64,000 nt of DNA from Symsagittifera roscoffensis (Eukaryota > Xenacoelomorpha > Acoela > Convolutidae). Below the pieces are notes generated by a model. It had not been told where the DNA came from. It made no database searches and worked only from the letters and a program-made list of their open reading frames with translations. The number at the start of each line of letters is the position of its first letter. Position 1 is the stretch's first letter. The stretch spans positions 21,185,461 to 21,249,460 of the forward strand of contig NC_087070.1 in assembly GCF_963678635.1 (NCBI RefSeq), in the 5' to 3' direction. Positions 48,187-61,850 of this stretch are shown here, piece after piece. The translations under genes and the position numbers were made by a program.

Positions 48187-48883
48187 AATCTCGATTTGTC
48201 ACTAAGTTTTCACTCGAGAGAGAAATCTGAGGCGGCTTTATTCAATTATCAATTGAATAACGACCCAGAAATGCGTGGCTTTCTGAAGTATTCCAGGCAA
48301 GTATTTTCCTCAAATGGAACTCTTCTGACACGTTGGCCTATTTTCCAGTCCCGGCTGCTTTGTCTGCGATAATTTTTGGTCACATTTTCTTAAACTACAC
48401 GAGTTAGTTGCTTTCTGCTTAGCAGTTTATCTCGGGCGTTCTGCTTTGCAATCTATCCTGCAGTTCACTCAAGCGCGATGTCACAGCGCTTCCCTGGCTG
48501 CCGCTGGCTGGTGTTAGGCCCGGTAGGGTCACACTTATCGACAGAAGCATGACCTGTCTCGCTTCGCTTCTAGTTCCCCCATGGACGGCATTGATTCTGG
48601 AGCTGTCCCCGCATCTAGGTCCGCGCTCATTTGTTCTTGGGCCACTGAATCAAGGTTGAAATGTCTCGCCGTTCTAGGTGTCTCGACGAAGTCAATTCTT
48701 GACTCTGGCCTCGAGCGAATCGCTGGGGATGTACTCGGTACAACCTGTTTTGCGGTCTTTTTGTCCACCTTTCTGATAGCCTCCTGATATAATCCTTGGA
48801 CCTGATCAAGCTCGAATCTCAATTGGTTTCTTTCTTGAATATCCCGATCTTGTTCTCGCATTTCCTGGTTTCATTATCGCGTT

Positions 48884-50911
48884 GCCAGTGGACATTTGCA
48901 GAGATTTGCTTCTCATGTGAATTTTATCTTCTCCCCACAAAACACAGCGATTTGAAATGGTCATGCTACGGCTAAATAGCAATTATTTTTGGCATCCACC
49001 AGAACATAAAACGTAATTTTTTTTTTTATTTCATTTTAAATGCACACAAAATTGCCATGCCAGCTTTTAAGTTTAATTAGAAAATCCGGCCCTAATCCTA
49101 CTGGGTCTGAGGAGCCTACTGCCGTTACGTACTACATGAGCTCCTTGCCAACAAAGCATTGAGCGAGCATCAAACAGTCTGGTCGCTTCTCATTGATCCT
49201 GTAGAGGTGTCGTGGCTATGAAACAGGAGGACTGCGAGTCGATGATAAATTCTGCTAGTTAAGGGCATTCAGTTTGGATGCCTAGAGAATCTCCTTACGC
49301 TTTTAAGAACAGAAAACCTATGCCAGACACCTTTTGTAGCGTTTTTTCTGCGCACACATTTGTGCCGTTCGTAATTTGTAGAGCCTAATTGTAAACTTAA
49401 TGCTTTTTTAAGATGTTGGCTTAATAGTTTTACCCTTAGACTTTTGTTGGTAACCGAACGTTTAACTATTGGGAGCCAAATCTGTTTTGAAACGCGTTTA
49501 AACTTCTTACGTCCGATGGTTTGAGTTTTAAAATCAAGTCAGGACTTTAACTCTCAAAAATTGGATCGGTCCAACTGTTTTTGCACTTCGGTTTCCAGTT
49601 ATTTCAATGTTTCAATTTGAACCAATGTAGGAAACTTTGCTTGAGGAATCTGGTTAATAATCATTTTCATTTCAGTGACCCTGCATAACACGTTTCTAAG
49701 TATTCTGATGCCGCGACCTGAAAACTCATCGTAATTGTCTTTCACTCAAGTCAAATATAAGGTTCAGAAAAAAGGTTCCAAAATCATTGACTCAAGGGCC
49801 AAGGACACTATCTTTGTGTTTGTGTACATCAATCAGTTGAAGTCAATTCACGGTTTGTCTATGACATGAAACTTCAGGATCGATACCGCCTAGAGTCTAC
49901 TATCAAAATACACCTTACTGTAGAAAAAAAAAATAAATTGACCAATCTAAAACTTCAGATGGATCAACTTAAAACGCGCCCTACTCAATATAACTAGTTA
50001 AATGAAGCTCATGTAATTAAATTCAGGTATTCACATCTAGACAACATCTCTGGAACTAATCCCAGACGTAATTAAATAATTTGAGTATAACTCAAGAACT
50101 TTTATAAAAGAATGACAAGTATAACTCAATGAGTTTTATCAAGTAAGTTCAGAACGATTATGTCACTTCAGTCGGCGAACTTCCCAGTCAAAGCTCCTCT
50201 TAGTCTATAAATTGCACTCTCGTATTCGCTTTCTGTGCTTTCTGTCAGGAAAAAGACACTCTAGTCAATTTTAATTTTCAGGGACCTTTTGCGAACAGTT
50301 GTTAAACTTTTGCAATTGTTATATCGCTTGTTTTGATTCTTGATTTTGGCAGTTGCCGCGAGCTCGACAAGGTTAAAGTAAACTATTAAAAAATTCCATT
50401 GCAATCGAAAACAACTTAAACTTCTTTTGGTATGACCAATAAGCACATATTTCACGGACCTTTTGCGAACAGTTTTTTAGCTTTCGCAATTGAAATTGTT
50501 ATGACGCTTGTTTTGATTCTTGACTTTGGCAGTTGCCGCGAGCTTGACAAGGTTAAACGAAACTTTTACAAAACTCCAAAGGAATTAAAAAAAAAACTTA
50601 TTTTTTTTTGTATGACCGATCAGCACATACTCCTCAGTGTCGAGCTCCTTATGATGTATCGTTGAGTCAGTGAGCCCCCAGAAAACCACGAAAATGATAT
50701 GAAGTGCCAGTGGGCATTTGCAGAGATTTGCTTCTCATGTGAATTTTATTTTCTCCCCGCAAAACACAGCGATTTGAAATGGTCATGCTACGGCTAAATA
50801 GCAATTATTTTTGGCATCCACCAGAACATAAAACATAATTTTTTTTAAGTTTCATTTTCAATCATTCCAATTATAAAATTGCCATGCCAGCTTTTAAATT
50901 TAGTTAGAAAA
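48884..50911. repeat. Array C2-B2-C3
   Basis: C2 (48884-49084), B2 (49085-50705) and C3 (50706-50911), between A1 and A2. B2 keeps both halves of the internal 173-bp duplication and the TATAAA at 50206. It contains the GCCAACAAAGCATTGAGCGAGC segment missing from B1. Confidence 0.85.
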
Positions 50912-53900
50912 CAAAATTAAGTTTACATAACATTCGTTTCCTCAGTTTCTAAATCTGATGTCACGCTCGTTTTCAAGTTTTCTTTTGCCTCTAGTCTCGA
51001 GTTGTCATTCAGATCCACACAATCCATCTTCGATGTACTAGCTACGGATACATTGGGTATTTTGATCTTTTTCCATAACTCTATCTGTTCCTCGGAGCTG
51101 ATCAAAAGCGCTTGCCAGGTTTTCAGTTTTTCAGTTGTTCGTAGGCCTGCATTCAGTCCTTTTGCTCTTGCAGTCTCAAAGTTTGATTTCCACATACCAT
51201 TTTTGGCCAGTTTGCCAGTTTATATAACCTATATGTCAGGGTTGCCCTGAACCATGGGAAGAATCCATATGCGTTTCCCTTCTGTTGATATCGCGAATGC
51301 CTTGCAAATTGTACCAAATAATTCTAGCATCCTGCTATAATCGATTGCATGGATGGTTTTCCTCGTAGGTGATTTCGACTCTCGTTCAATTCTCGATTCA
51401 AGATATTTTATTCGATCCGTCGTAATGCTTTATGAAGCATATAGCGATTACCGTGACGATCTATTGTTGATCTGTCAGAGCAAGGATCTGATTTTCTGTG
51501 TCCCAGATCAAACATAATTGCACTTCTGGGGGTACCAAAAACTCCGGTCGCCAGATGCCTACAGTAGTTCATCAAACTCTATCACTTTGACGTGAACCGA
51601 ATCCGTTTTATCTACTTTCCATTGCTACTCTGCCTCTCAAAATTGCTTATGATCTCTGTTTTTTATATCAAGATTTCTGCTTTCAAAATTTCGCTCAAGT
51701 CGTCTACCTTCATGCCGGTCACTGCTCCTCTTATTTGCTTCAACAGATGATGTAAGTGACAACACAAACGCGACAAACGTAGAATTTGGAACCGAGATAG
51801 CCTTGTCAATCAGGATCCTCTCGTTTGACACTGCCACCACCACCATGTGCAATGGTTAGTGGCTCTCACAGAAACTCTTCGCGACTGACCCCACCATAGA
51901 TTTCGCCTTGTTTGGTAGCCCGCATGCTTCACTTATAGGGAACGCCATTTCAGTCTCCAGACACACTTTCCATCACCTAATATGCAACTTGTTCATTTGC
52001 AAAGCTTCCGGCCATGTCCGATCGCAGTGACCAATTGATGTCTAGACTATTAGCTCAAGTGACTCCAGGCTACTCATTCTCGAGAAAAATCCAAATAAGG
52101 TGGCTAAATTCACAGTCGTGCTGACATAGTAGTCTGCTAGAATCCTTACATCACTCTTGTCTTTCTTTACATCACTCTTGAACCACGCAACTAAATCTTC
52201 CTTCTGAAATGACTGGCTTCCAACGCAAGAGTTCAGATCCCCCAGAGCCTCATACCGTCCAGGCAACAGCCTGATCTTCCAATTCTGTCCACCATTCAAA
52301 CTCGCTTGAGGGTGCTGGCACCATGATGGCCTCAGCAGCTTCCACACTACGCCAAAATTTGTAAACAGTAGGTTCTCTTCGCCACCAAGTCTCGCTTCCA
52401 TCCTTTTTTCTGATCGTCACACAGATGATGTCGAACCACTTATCAAAATTCATGTATGCGTCACCTGCTGAAGCACTCAAGAAAGGGTTGTAAAAGTTGC
52501 CAATGATACATGACACCTACTTTTACTCCCCTCTCCTTGACGTTTTGAGTAGACTTTAGCTTTCAAGAGTGCTCGTAGAACGACGTGGCTGCCATCAATA
52601 TTTTTATTGAAAAATCTTCTGATTTCATCAAACTTCGCATGGTTCTCTGGAGATTCTCTAGATTGGTTGTCTTTTTTCAATTCCCACTCTCTGGTTTACA
52701 TCCAAGAAAACGCTCGAAACTCGTATTTCTGAGGCTTTCTTTTTCATTTCATTCTGGTGGCAAGCCATAATCACGGAGTCGGGAATCACGGACAATATTT
52801 ATCTCAAGAGACACATCGTCTCCTTTGTAACGGCGAAACTCAATCCAGAATCGTCGCGAGCTATGTGTAGCACCAACATATTATAGACATTCATCAAACC
52901 CTAGTCTCCCAACTTCATCTTGTCATGTGATGTGAGGTCTTCCAGCGGTACTCAGGCCCGACACCTAGCAAATAAAAATTGTCCCTCTATTCTGACAGAG
53001 GGATTTGCCATTAAGACTGTGGCTGAGGAAGAAGCCCTGATCTTATTCACAAAAAAACGCCTGCAGGAGTTTCTGACAAAATCTGGTCGGCTGAATCCAC
53101 TGCTCTAGTTCATTAATATTAGCTTTCTGCTGCGTGGCTCAACTACTTTTCTTTGTAAGGCTTTTATCCAGGTAGCTCTATAGCTCTTCCTTAGAATACA
53201 AGGTAACCATCCAGGAATTTACTGTGTTTCACGTCAATTTTTGCTCTTGTGGATTTTCCTTGACTTGCTCACCGATGTTATGATACTGGCTTGAGACCCA
53301 TTGCTCGAACTTGTGGAGCCCCTCATTATCTTCATGGGCTGTGGCTTGAAATCTTGTTCCATTACTGGTTCCAGACTTGACGTTTCCTCGACCTCCAGAG
53401 TGACATTCTTCAGTTTTCTGGAATTGGAGTTGTCGCTGTAGCCCGACGTCTTCCATCTAGCTAGCACCCTTGGGGGTACCTCTCGTAGTTTTTTTTGCGC
53501 ATTGCTTCACCCGATGGGTTGTTGTGCTCTTCTGCTTTACGCTTTCTCTTCTTCGACCTCGGTTTAATTGATGAATGTGTAGATTCAGCAACGATTGAGC
53601 TTAACTCCCTTTCCGAATCATCTCTCAGCGACTCTTGTACTCCCCCGTCCCTTTCTCAAGCCCCTGTAGTCCCCCTTTTGTCTTAGTTATAGTATTACTT
53701 TGTACTATAATTATAGGTTTGATCTTATTTATAGATTTAGTTATAGTGATCTCACTTTTACACATACAGGATATAGGCGTTGTGTTTGACCTGGTTTCTC
53801 TGATGAGCACCATCTTTTTGATTATTTCATCTCTAGGTCCGTCCACATCAAGAAGGTCTCTCCGAATTGCGCTAGAATGCCCCACAAGTCGCGTCTTGAG

Positions 53901-56154
53901 TTCAAGTTAGCCTCGAATCGGTTCTCCATGGGCAAGCTCTACAAGTCTCCCGGCGAGCAGATTGAAATTGGCCAAGGCGTGACTGGGTTCACTCTCCGTA
54001 ATCAGTGAGAGAAAAGTACAGTATTCATGCAGCTTCAAGCCGCTGCCCGTAGTTTTCAATTTTTCTTCTTCCACTTCAAAAGGCAACACTTGTACTTTTT
54101 TGTTCTACATATGTTGTCCGCCTTCAAGATGTTTTGCCTGAAGTTCCGCACCTTGGCTACGAGTTGAGGTGCTCCTCCCTTTGACTTATCTCCAACTTTA
54201 TCTAGTCAGGGGGTCAAGAATGACCACTTCCCGCTTTTACAAAAAAGACAGTACACCATTGAAGCTAACAATTACTTAGTGTCTGCCACGTTTTTCGCTC
54301 ATGTACAGGATTTGCAGAATCACTCGTAGTTGTAACTAAAGTGAGTTCCATATTTTTGAATCAACTACCCATTATACCGTTTTAATTTCAGCTTCCTGGC
54401 TAGATTTGAGATATCTAAACGAAACGCACTAGCCAGCACGATCAGAATTTCTGCTAGTATAAAGGAGCACCTCAGCGCGTGCGATATGTCCGCCCAGCTT
54501 CCTGCTAATTTTGCCTTCAGGGGTTTCAAGTTTGTCTCTTCCAACTTGCGGTTGGGGCAGCTATGAGTTTGCTTTGCCCGCTGTTGTCGGTGATCAATGC
54601 TACGAATTGAAATGCAGGGGGCATGCTTGCATATCAGGCCGAAGAGGCAATCACGACTCTCGTCTATGATCCGAATCCTGACGCCACCAACTCTTTTATC
54701 TCTACCATCGCTGCCAACAAAATCTGGGTTGCTCCTCAGAGTATCGTGGGAGTCCTCCTTTCTTCTCTCATCTGCTAAACAGTCCCACCGCGTATAGGTG
54801 AACCTTCATACCCATGAAAACAGTAACTCTGGTTCTCACTGAGTTTTAGACCTGATCGCCAATATAAAGATTATCATCTGATTCAATTCTGCTCCAGGCA
54901 GCACGTCAAGGAGTGTTTCTGGGCAAAACAATTTTCCTGTGGTCATCCCGTAGTCCTAACTTGATTATGATTCTGGCTGCACCGGGATCCGCTCTATCAT
55001 AAGCAGCTATTGCCTTGGCTATTTTGAATGAGCAAATTTCCTCTTGATTTGTAGTTTTTTGTGCCAATTCTGGACCTGAATAGCCCGTGAGTGGCAGTCC
55101 TATGGCCTGTGGATCTGAAAACTTGACGATGATTCTCAGTTGAGTAGGAACGGCCGTCCGTATTCTGGCCATTTTCGACCGATATTTTCGAGCGTTAGGA
55201 TATAATATGTTTTGGAAGTATAGCTTGTAATTAATTGGACAGAATATTGTCTTCGTTAGTAATTCTGGCTAGCCCGCTACTTCCAGAGTTGAAACTCTAG
55301 AGAAGTGTGCTTCATGAGCCTTCAACCAATCCACATAAAAGTGATCTCCAAGATCTTCATGAGACAAACTCTTATGTTTCAGTGCCTCCATGAGCCCAGG
55401 CCTGATGGCTAACTCGTGTAGCGCCAAGTTTTTGATGTTGTCCAGATATTTTGCCCTTCTTGAAAATTCATTAGGAGGTCTCAATAAACTCAATTGAGAA
55501 ATCTGAGGAGGCTTTTTTCAATTATCAATTGAATAACGCTCCAGAAATGCGTGGCTTTCTCAAGTATTTCAGGCAAGTATTTTCCTCAAATGGATCTCTT
55601 CTGACACGTTGGCCTATTTTCCAGTCCCTGTTGCTGTGTCTGCGATAATTTTTGGTCACATTTTCTTAAACTCCACGAGTTAGTTGCTTTCTGCTTAACA
55701 GTTTATCTCTGGCGTTCTGCTTTGCAATCTATCCTGCAGTTCCCTCAAGCGCGATGTCACTGCGCTTCCCTGGCTGCCGCTGGCTGGTGTTAGGCCCGGT
55801 AGGGTCACACTTATCGACAGAAGCATGACCTGTCCCGCTTCTAGCTCCCCCATAGACGGCATTGATTCTGGAGCTGTCTCCGCATCTAGGTCCGCGCTCA
55901 TTTGTTCTTGGGCCACTGTATCGAGGTTGAAATGTCTCGCCGTTCTATGTGTCCCGACGAAGTCAGTTCTTGACTCTGGCCTCGAGCGAATCGCTGGGGA
56001 TGTACTCGGTACAACCTGTTTTGCGGTCTTTTTGTCCACCTTTCTGATAGCCTCCTGATATAATCCTTGGACATGATCAAGCTCGAATCTCAATTGGTTT
56101 CTTTATTGAATATCCCGGTCTTGTTCTCGCATTTCCTGGTTTCATTTTCGCGTT
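50912..56154 (-). pseudogene. Array unit A2
   Basis: 5.24 kb, closely similar to A1 and offset by 8009 bp at its left end. It keeps the coiled-coil-like start (56093-55695), the split unknown domain, the NLS-like region and an intact-looking ORF3-like C-terminal frame (51195-50923, MWKSNFETARAKGLNAGLRT, ending ETEETNVM). It lacks about 735 bp of A1 including the SGNH-like piece. Shared stops with A1 and A3 (for example TAA near 53907, matching 45900 and 60806) show that decay began before amplification. Confidence 0.7.
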
Positions 56155-57785
56155 GCCAGTGGGCATTTGCAGAGATTTGCTTCTCATGTGAATTTTATCT
56201 TCTCCCCACAAAACACAGCGATTTGAAATGGTCATGCTACGGCTAAATAGCAATTATTTTTGGCATCCACCAGAACATAAAACATAATTTTTCTTTCATT
56301 TCAATTTCAATCATTCCAATTATAAAATTGCCATGCCAGCTTTTAAATTTAGTTAGAAAATCCGGCCCTAATCCTACTGGGTCTGAGGAGCCTACTGCCG
56401 TTACGTACTACATGAGCTCCTTGCCAACAAAGCATTGAGCGAGCATCAAACAGTCTGGTCGCTTCTCATTGATCATGTGGCTATGAAACAGGAGGACTGC
56501 GAGTCGATGATAAATTCTGCTAGTTAAGGGCATTCAGTTTGGATGCCTAGAGAATCTCCTTACGCTTTTAAGAACAGAAAACCCATGCCAGACACCTTCG
56601 GTAGCGTTTTTTCTGCGCACACATTTGTGCCGTTCGCAATTTGTAGAGCCTAATTGTAAACTTAATGCTGTTTTAAGATGTTGGCTTGATAGTTTGACCC
56701 TTAGACTTTTGTTGGTAACCAAACGTTTAACCATTGGGAGCCAAATCTGTTTTGAAACGCGTTTAAACTTCTTACGTCCGATGGTTTGAGTTTTAAAATC
56801 AAGTCAGGATTTTAACTCTCGAAAATTGGATCGGTCCAACTGTTTTTTGCACTTCGGTTTCCAGTTATTTCAATGTTTCAATTTGAACCAATGTAAGAAA
56901 ATTTGCTTGAGAAATCTGGTTATTAATCATTTTCCTTTCAGTGACCCTGCATAACACGTTTCTAAGTAATCTGATGCCGCGACCTGAAAACTCATCGTAA
57001 TTGTTTTTCACTCAAGTCAAAAATAAGTTTCAGAAAAAAAGTTCCAAAATCATTGACTCAAGGGCCAAGGACACTATCTTTTGTGCTTGTGTACATCAAG
57101 CAGTTGAAGTCAATTCACGGTTTAGTTATTTTCATGCCTATGACATGAAACTTCAGGATCGATACCGCCTAGAGTCTACTATCAAAATACACCTTACTGT
57201 AGAAAAAAAACCAAAAATAAAATTGACCAATCTAAAACTTCAGATTGATCAACTTAAAACGCACCTTACTCAATATAACTAGTTAAATGACGCTCAAGTA
57301 ATCAAATTCAGGTATTCACATCTAGACAACATCTCTGGAACTAATCCCAGACGTAATTAAGTAATTTGAGTATAACTGTTGAAATTGTTATGACGCTTGT
57401 TTTGATTCTTGACTTTGGCAGTTGCCGCGAGCTTGACAAGGTTAAACGAAACTTTTACAAAACTCCAAAGGAATTTAAAAAAAAACCTAATTTTTTTTGT
57501 TTGACCGATCAGCACATACTCTTTATGATGTATCGTTGAGTCAGTGAGCCCCCAGAAAACCACGAAAATGATATGAAGTGCCAGTGGGCTTTTGCAGAGA
57601 TTTGCTTCTCATGTGAGTTTTATCTTCTCCCCACAAAACACAGCGATTTGAAATGGTCATGCTACGGCTAAATAGCAATTATTTTTGGCATCCACCAGAA
57701 CATAAAACATAATTTTTTTTAAGTTTCATTTTCAATCATTCCAATTATAAAATTGCCATGCCAGCTTTTAAATTTAGTTAGAAAA
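56155..57785. repeat. Array C4-B3-C5
   Basis: C4 (56155-56360), B3 (56361-57579) and C5 (57580-57785). B3 is shortened: it lacks the TATAAA stretch and the first half of the 173-bp internal duplication, joining GAGTATAACT directly to GTTGAAATTGTTATGACG near 57380. Confidence 0.85.
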
Positions 57786-60700
57786 CAAAATTAAGTTTAC
57801 ATAACATTCGTTTCCTCAAATTCTCAATCTGATGTCACGCTCGTTTTCAAGTTTTCTTTTGCCTCTAGTCTCGAGTTGTCATTCAGATCCACTCAATCCA
57901 TCCTCGATGTACTAGCTACGGATACATTGGGTTTTTTGATCTTCTTCCATAACTCTATCTGTTCCTCGGAGCTGATCAAAAGCGCTTGCCAGGTTTTCAG
58001 TTTTTCAGTTGTTCGTAGGCCTGCATTCAGTGCTTTTGCTCTTGCAGTCTCAAAGTATGATTTCCACATACCATTTTTGGCCAGTTTGCCAGTTTATATA
58101 ACCTATATGTCAGGGTTGCTCTGAACCATGGGAAGAATCCATATGCGTTTCCCTTCTGTTGATATCGCGAATGCCTTGCAAATTGTACCAAATAATTCTA
58201 GCATCCTGCTATAATCGATTGCATGGATGGTTTTCCTCGTAGGTGATTTCGACTCTCGTTCAATTCTCGATTCAAGATATTTTATTCGATCCGTCGTAAT
58301 GCTTTATGAAGCATATAGCGATTACCGTGACGATCTATTGTTGATCTGTCAGAGCAAGGATCTGATTTTCTGTGTCCCAGATCAAACATAATTGCTCTTC
58401 TCGGGGTAGCAAAAACTCCGGTCGCCAGATGCTTACAGTAGTTCATCAAACTCTATCACCTTGACGTGAACCGAATCCGTTTCATCTACTGCTAGAGCAT
58501 CCTTGGCGACCTTTCCATTGCTACTCTGCCTCTCAAAATTGCTTATGTTCTCTGATTTTTATATCAAGATTTCTGCTTTCAAAATTTCGCTCAATTCGTC
58601 TACCTTCATGCCGGTCACTGCTCCTCTTATTTGCTTCAACAGATGATGTAAGTGACAACACATACGCGACAAACGTAGAATTTGGAACCGAGATAGCCTT
58701 GTCAATCAGGATCCTCTCGTTTGACACTGCCACCACCACCATGTGCAATGGTTAGTGGCTCTCGCAGAAACTCTTCGCGACTGACCTCACCATAGATTTC
58801 GCCTTGTTTGGTAGCCCGCATGCTTCACTTATAGGGAACGCCATTTCAGTCTCCAGACACACTTTCCATCACCTAATATGCAACTTGTTCATTTGCAAAG
58901 CTTCCGGCCATGTCCGATCGCAGTGACCAATTGATGTCTAGACTAGTAGCTCAAGTGACTCCAGGCTACTCAGTCTCGAGAAAAATCCAAATAAGGTGGC
59001 TAAATTCACAGTCGTGCTGACATAGTAGTCTGCTAGAATCCTTGCATCACTCTTGTCTTTCTTTACATCACTCTTGAACCACACAACTAAATCTTCCTTC
59101 TGAAATGACTGGCTTCCAACGCAAGAGTTCAGATCCCCCAGAGCCTCATACCGTCCAGGCAACAGCCTGATCTTCCAATTCTGTCCACCATTCAAACTCG
59201 CTTGAGGGTGCTGGCACCATGATGGCCTCAGCAGCTTCCACACTACGCCAAATTTTGTAACCAGTAGGTTCTCTTCGCCACCAAGTCTCGCTTCCATCCT
59301 TTTTTCTGATCGTCACACAGATGATGTCGAACCACTTATCAAAATTCATCATGTATGCGTCACCTGCTGAAGCACTCAAGAAAGGGTTGTAAAAGTTGCC
59401 AATGATACATGACACCTACTTTTACTCCCCTCTCCTTGACGTTTTGAGTAGATTTTAACTTTCAAGAGTGCCCGTAGAACGACCTGGCTGCCATCAATAT
59501 TTTTATTGAAAAATCTTCTGATTTCATCAAACTTCGCATGGTTCTCTGGAGATTCTCTAGATTGATTGTCTTTTTTCAATTCCCACTCTCTGGTTTACAT
59601 CCAAGAAAACGCTCGAAACTCGTATTTCTGAGGCTTTCTTTTTCATTTCATTCTGGTGGCAAGCCATAATCACGGAGTCGGGAATCACGGACATTATTTA
59701 TCTCAAGAGACACATCGTCTCCTTTGTAACGGCGAAACTCAATCCAGAATCGTCGCGAGCTATGTGTAGCACCAACATATTATAGACATTCATCAAACCC
59801 TAGTCTCCCAACTTCATCTTGTCATGTGATGTGAGGTCTTCCAGCGGTACTCAGGCCCGACACCTAGCAAATAAAAATTGTCCCTCTATTCTGACAGAGG
59901 GATTTGCCATTAAGACTGTGGCTGAGGAAGAAGCCCTGATCTTATTCACAAAAAAACGCCTGCAGGAGTTTCTGACAAAATCTGGTCGGCTGAATCCACT
60001 GCTCTAGTTCATTAATATTAGCTTTCTGCTGCGTGGCTCAACTACTTTTCTTTGTAAGGCTTTTATCCAGGTAGCTCTATAGCTCTTCCTTAGAATACAA
60101 GGTAACCATCCAGGAATTTACTGTGTTTCACGTCAATTTTTGCTCTTGTGGATTTTCCTTGACTTGCTCACCGATGTTATGATACTGGCTTGAGACCCAT
60201 TGCTCGAACTTGTGGAGCCCCTCATTATCTTCATGGGCTGTGGCTTGAAATCTTGTTCCATTACTGGTTCCACACTTGACGTTTCCTCGACCTCCAGAGT
60301 GACATTCTTCAGTTTTCTGGAATTGGAGTTGTCGCTGTAGCCCGACGTCTTCCATCTAGCTAGCACCCTTGGGGGTACCTCTCGTAGTTTTTTTTGCGCA
60401 TTGCTTCACCCGATGGGTTGTTGTGCTCTTCTGCTTTACGCTTTCTCTTCTTCGACCTCGGTTTAATTGATGAATGTGTAGATTCAGCAACGATTGAGCT
60501 TAACTCCCTTTCCGAATCATCTCTCAGCGACTCTTGAACTCCCCCGTCCCTTTCTCAAGCCCCTGTAGTCCCCCTTTTGTCTTAGTTATAGTATTACTTT
60601 GTATTATAATTATAGGTTTGATCTTATTTATAGATTTAATTATAGTGATCTCACTTTTACACATACAGGATATAGGCGTTGTGTTTGACCTGGTTTCTCT

Positions 60701-61850
60701 GATGAGCACCATCTTTTTGATTATTTCATCTCTAGGTCCGTCCACATCAAGATGGTCTCTCCGAATTGCGCTAGAATGCCCCACAAGTCGCGTCTTGAGT
60801 TCAAGTTAGCCTCGAATCGGTTCTCCATGGGCAAGCTCTACTTGTCTCCCGGCGAGCAGATTGAAATTGGCCAAGGCGTGACTGGGTTCACTCTCCGTAA
60901 TCAGTGAGAGAAAAGTAGAGTATTCATGTAGCTTCAAGCCGCTGCCCGTAGTTTTCAATTTTTCTTCTTCCACTTCAAAAGGCAACACTTGTACTTTCTT
61001 GTTCTACATATGTTGTCCGCCTTCAAGATGTTTTGCATGAAGTTCCGCACCTTGGCTACGAGTTGAGGTGCTCCTCCCTTTGACTTATCTCCAACTTTAT
61101 CTAGTCAGGGGGTCAAGAATGACCACTTCCCGCTTTTACAAAAAAGACAGTACACCATTGAAGCTAACAATTACTTAGTGTCTGCCACGTTTTGCGCTCA
61201 TGTACAGGATTTGCAGAGTCACTCGTAGTTGTAACTAAAGTGAGTTCCATATTTTTGAATCAACTATCCTTGGGTGGTACACATTATACCGTTTTAATTT
61301 CAGCTTGCGGGCGAGATTTGAGATATCTAAACGAAACGCACTAGCCAGCACGATCAGAATTTCTGCTAGTATAAAGAAGCACCTCAGCGCGTGCGATATG
61401 TCCGCCCAGCTTGCTGCTAATTTTGCCTTCAGGGGTTTCAAGTTTGTCTCTTCCAACTTGCGGTTGGGGCAGCTATGAGTTTGCTTTGCCCGCTGTTGTC
61501 GATGATCAATGCTACGAATTGAAATGCAGGGGGCATGCTTGCATATCAGGCCGAAGAAGCAATCACGACTCTCGTCTATGCTCCGAATCCTGATGCCACC
61601 AACTCTTGTATCTCTACCATCGCTGCCAACAATATCTGGGTTGCTCCTCAGAGTATCGTGGGAGTCCTCCTTTCTTCTCTCATCTGCTAAACAGTCCCAC
61701 CGCGTATAGGTGACCCTTCATACCCATGAAAACAGTAAATCCGGTTCTCACTGATTTTTAGACCTGAGCCTGAGAAGCTCGAATCTCAATTGGTTTCTTT
61801 CTTGAATAGCCCGATCTTGTTCTCGCATTTACTGGTTTCATTATCGCGTT
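57786..61850 (-). pseudogene. Array unit A3
   Basis: 4.07 kb, similar to the left two thirds of A2 (offset 6874 bp). A deletion near 61766 removes the unknown domain and most of the coiled-coil region, joining the middle of the gene to the last 90 bp before C6. ORF3-like pieces persist (for example 58748-58533, MVVVAVSNERILIDKAISVP). There is no SGNH-like segment. Confidence 0.7.

Larger units (their letters stand above)
42903..48883 (-). pseudogene. Array unit A1: decayed multi-domain gene related to LTR-element ORF2/ORF3
   Basis: The longest A unit (5.98 kb). Read on the minus strand it begins with a coiled-coil-like frame (48861-48535, MREQDRDIQERNQLRFELDQ), then an SGNH-like piece (48186-47953) and an unknown domain (47432-46842). 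Basic and acidic fragments follow, including KPRSKKRKRKAEE, a likely nuclear localisation signal near 45550. It ends with ORF3-like segments: LHMVVVAVSNERILIDKAIS near 43820, LCLIWDT near 43500 and YFETARAKGLNAGLRTTEK-like text near 43160. Stops and frameshifts abound. No RT, protease or integrase was seen. Confidence 0.65.
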
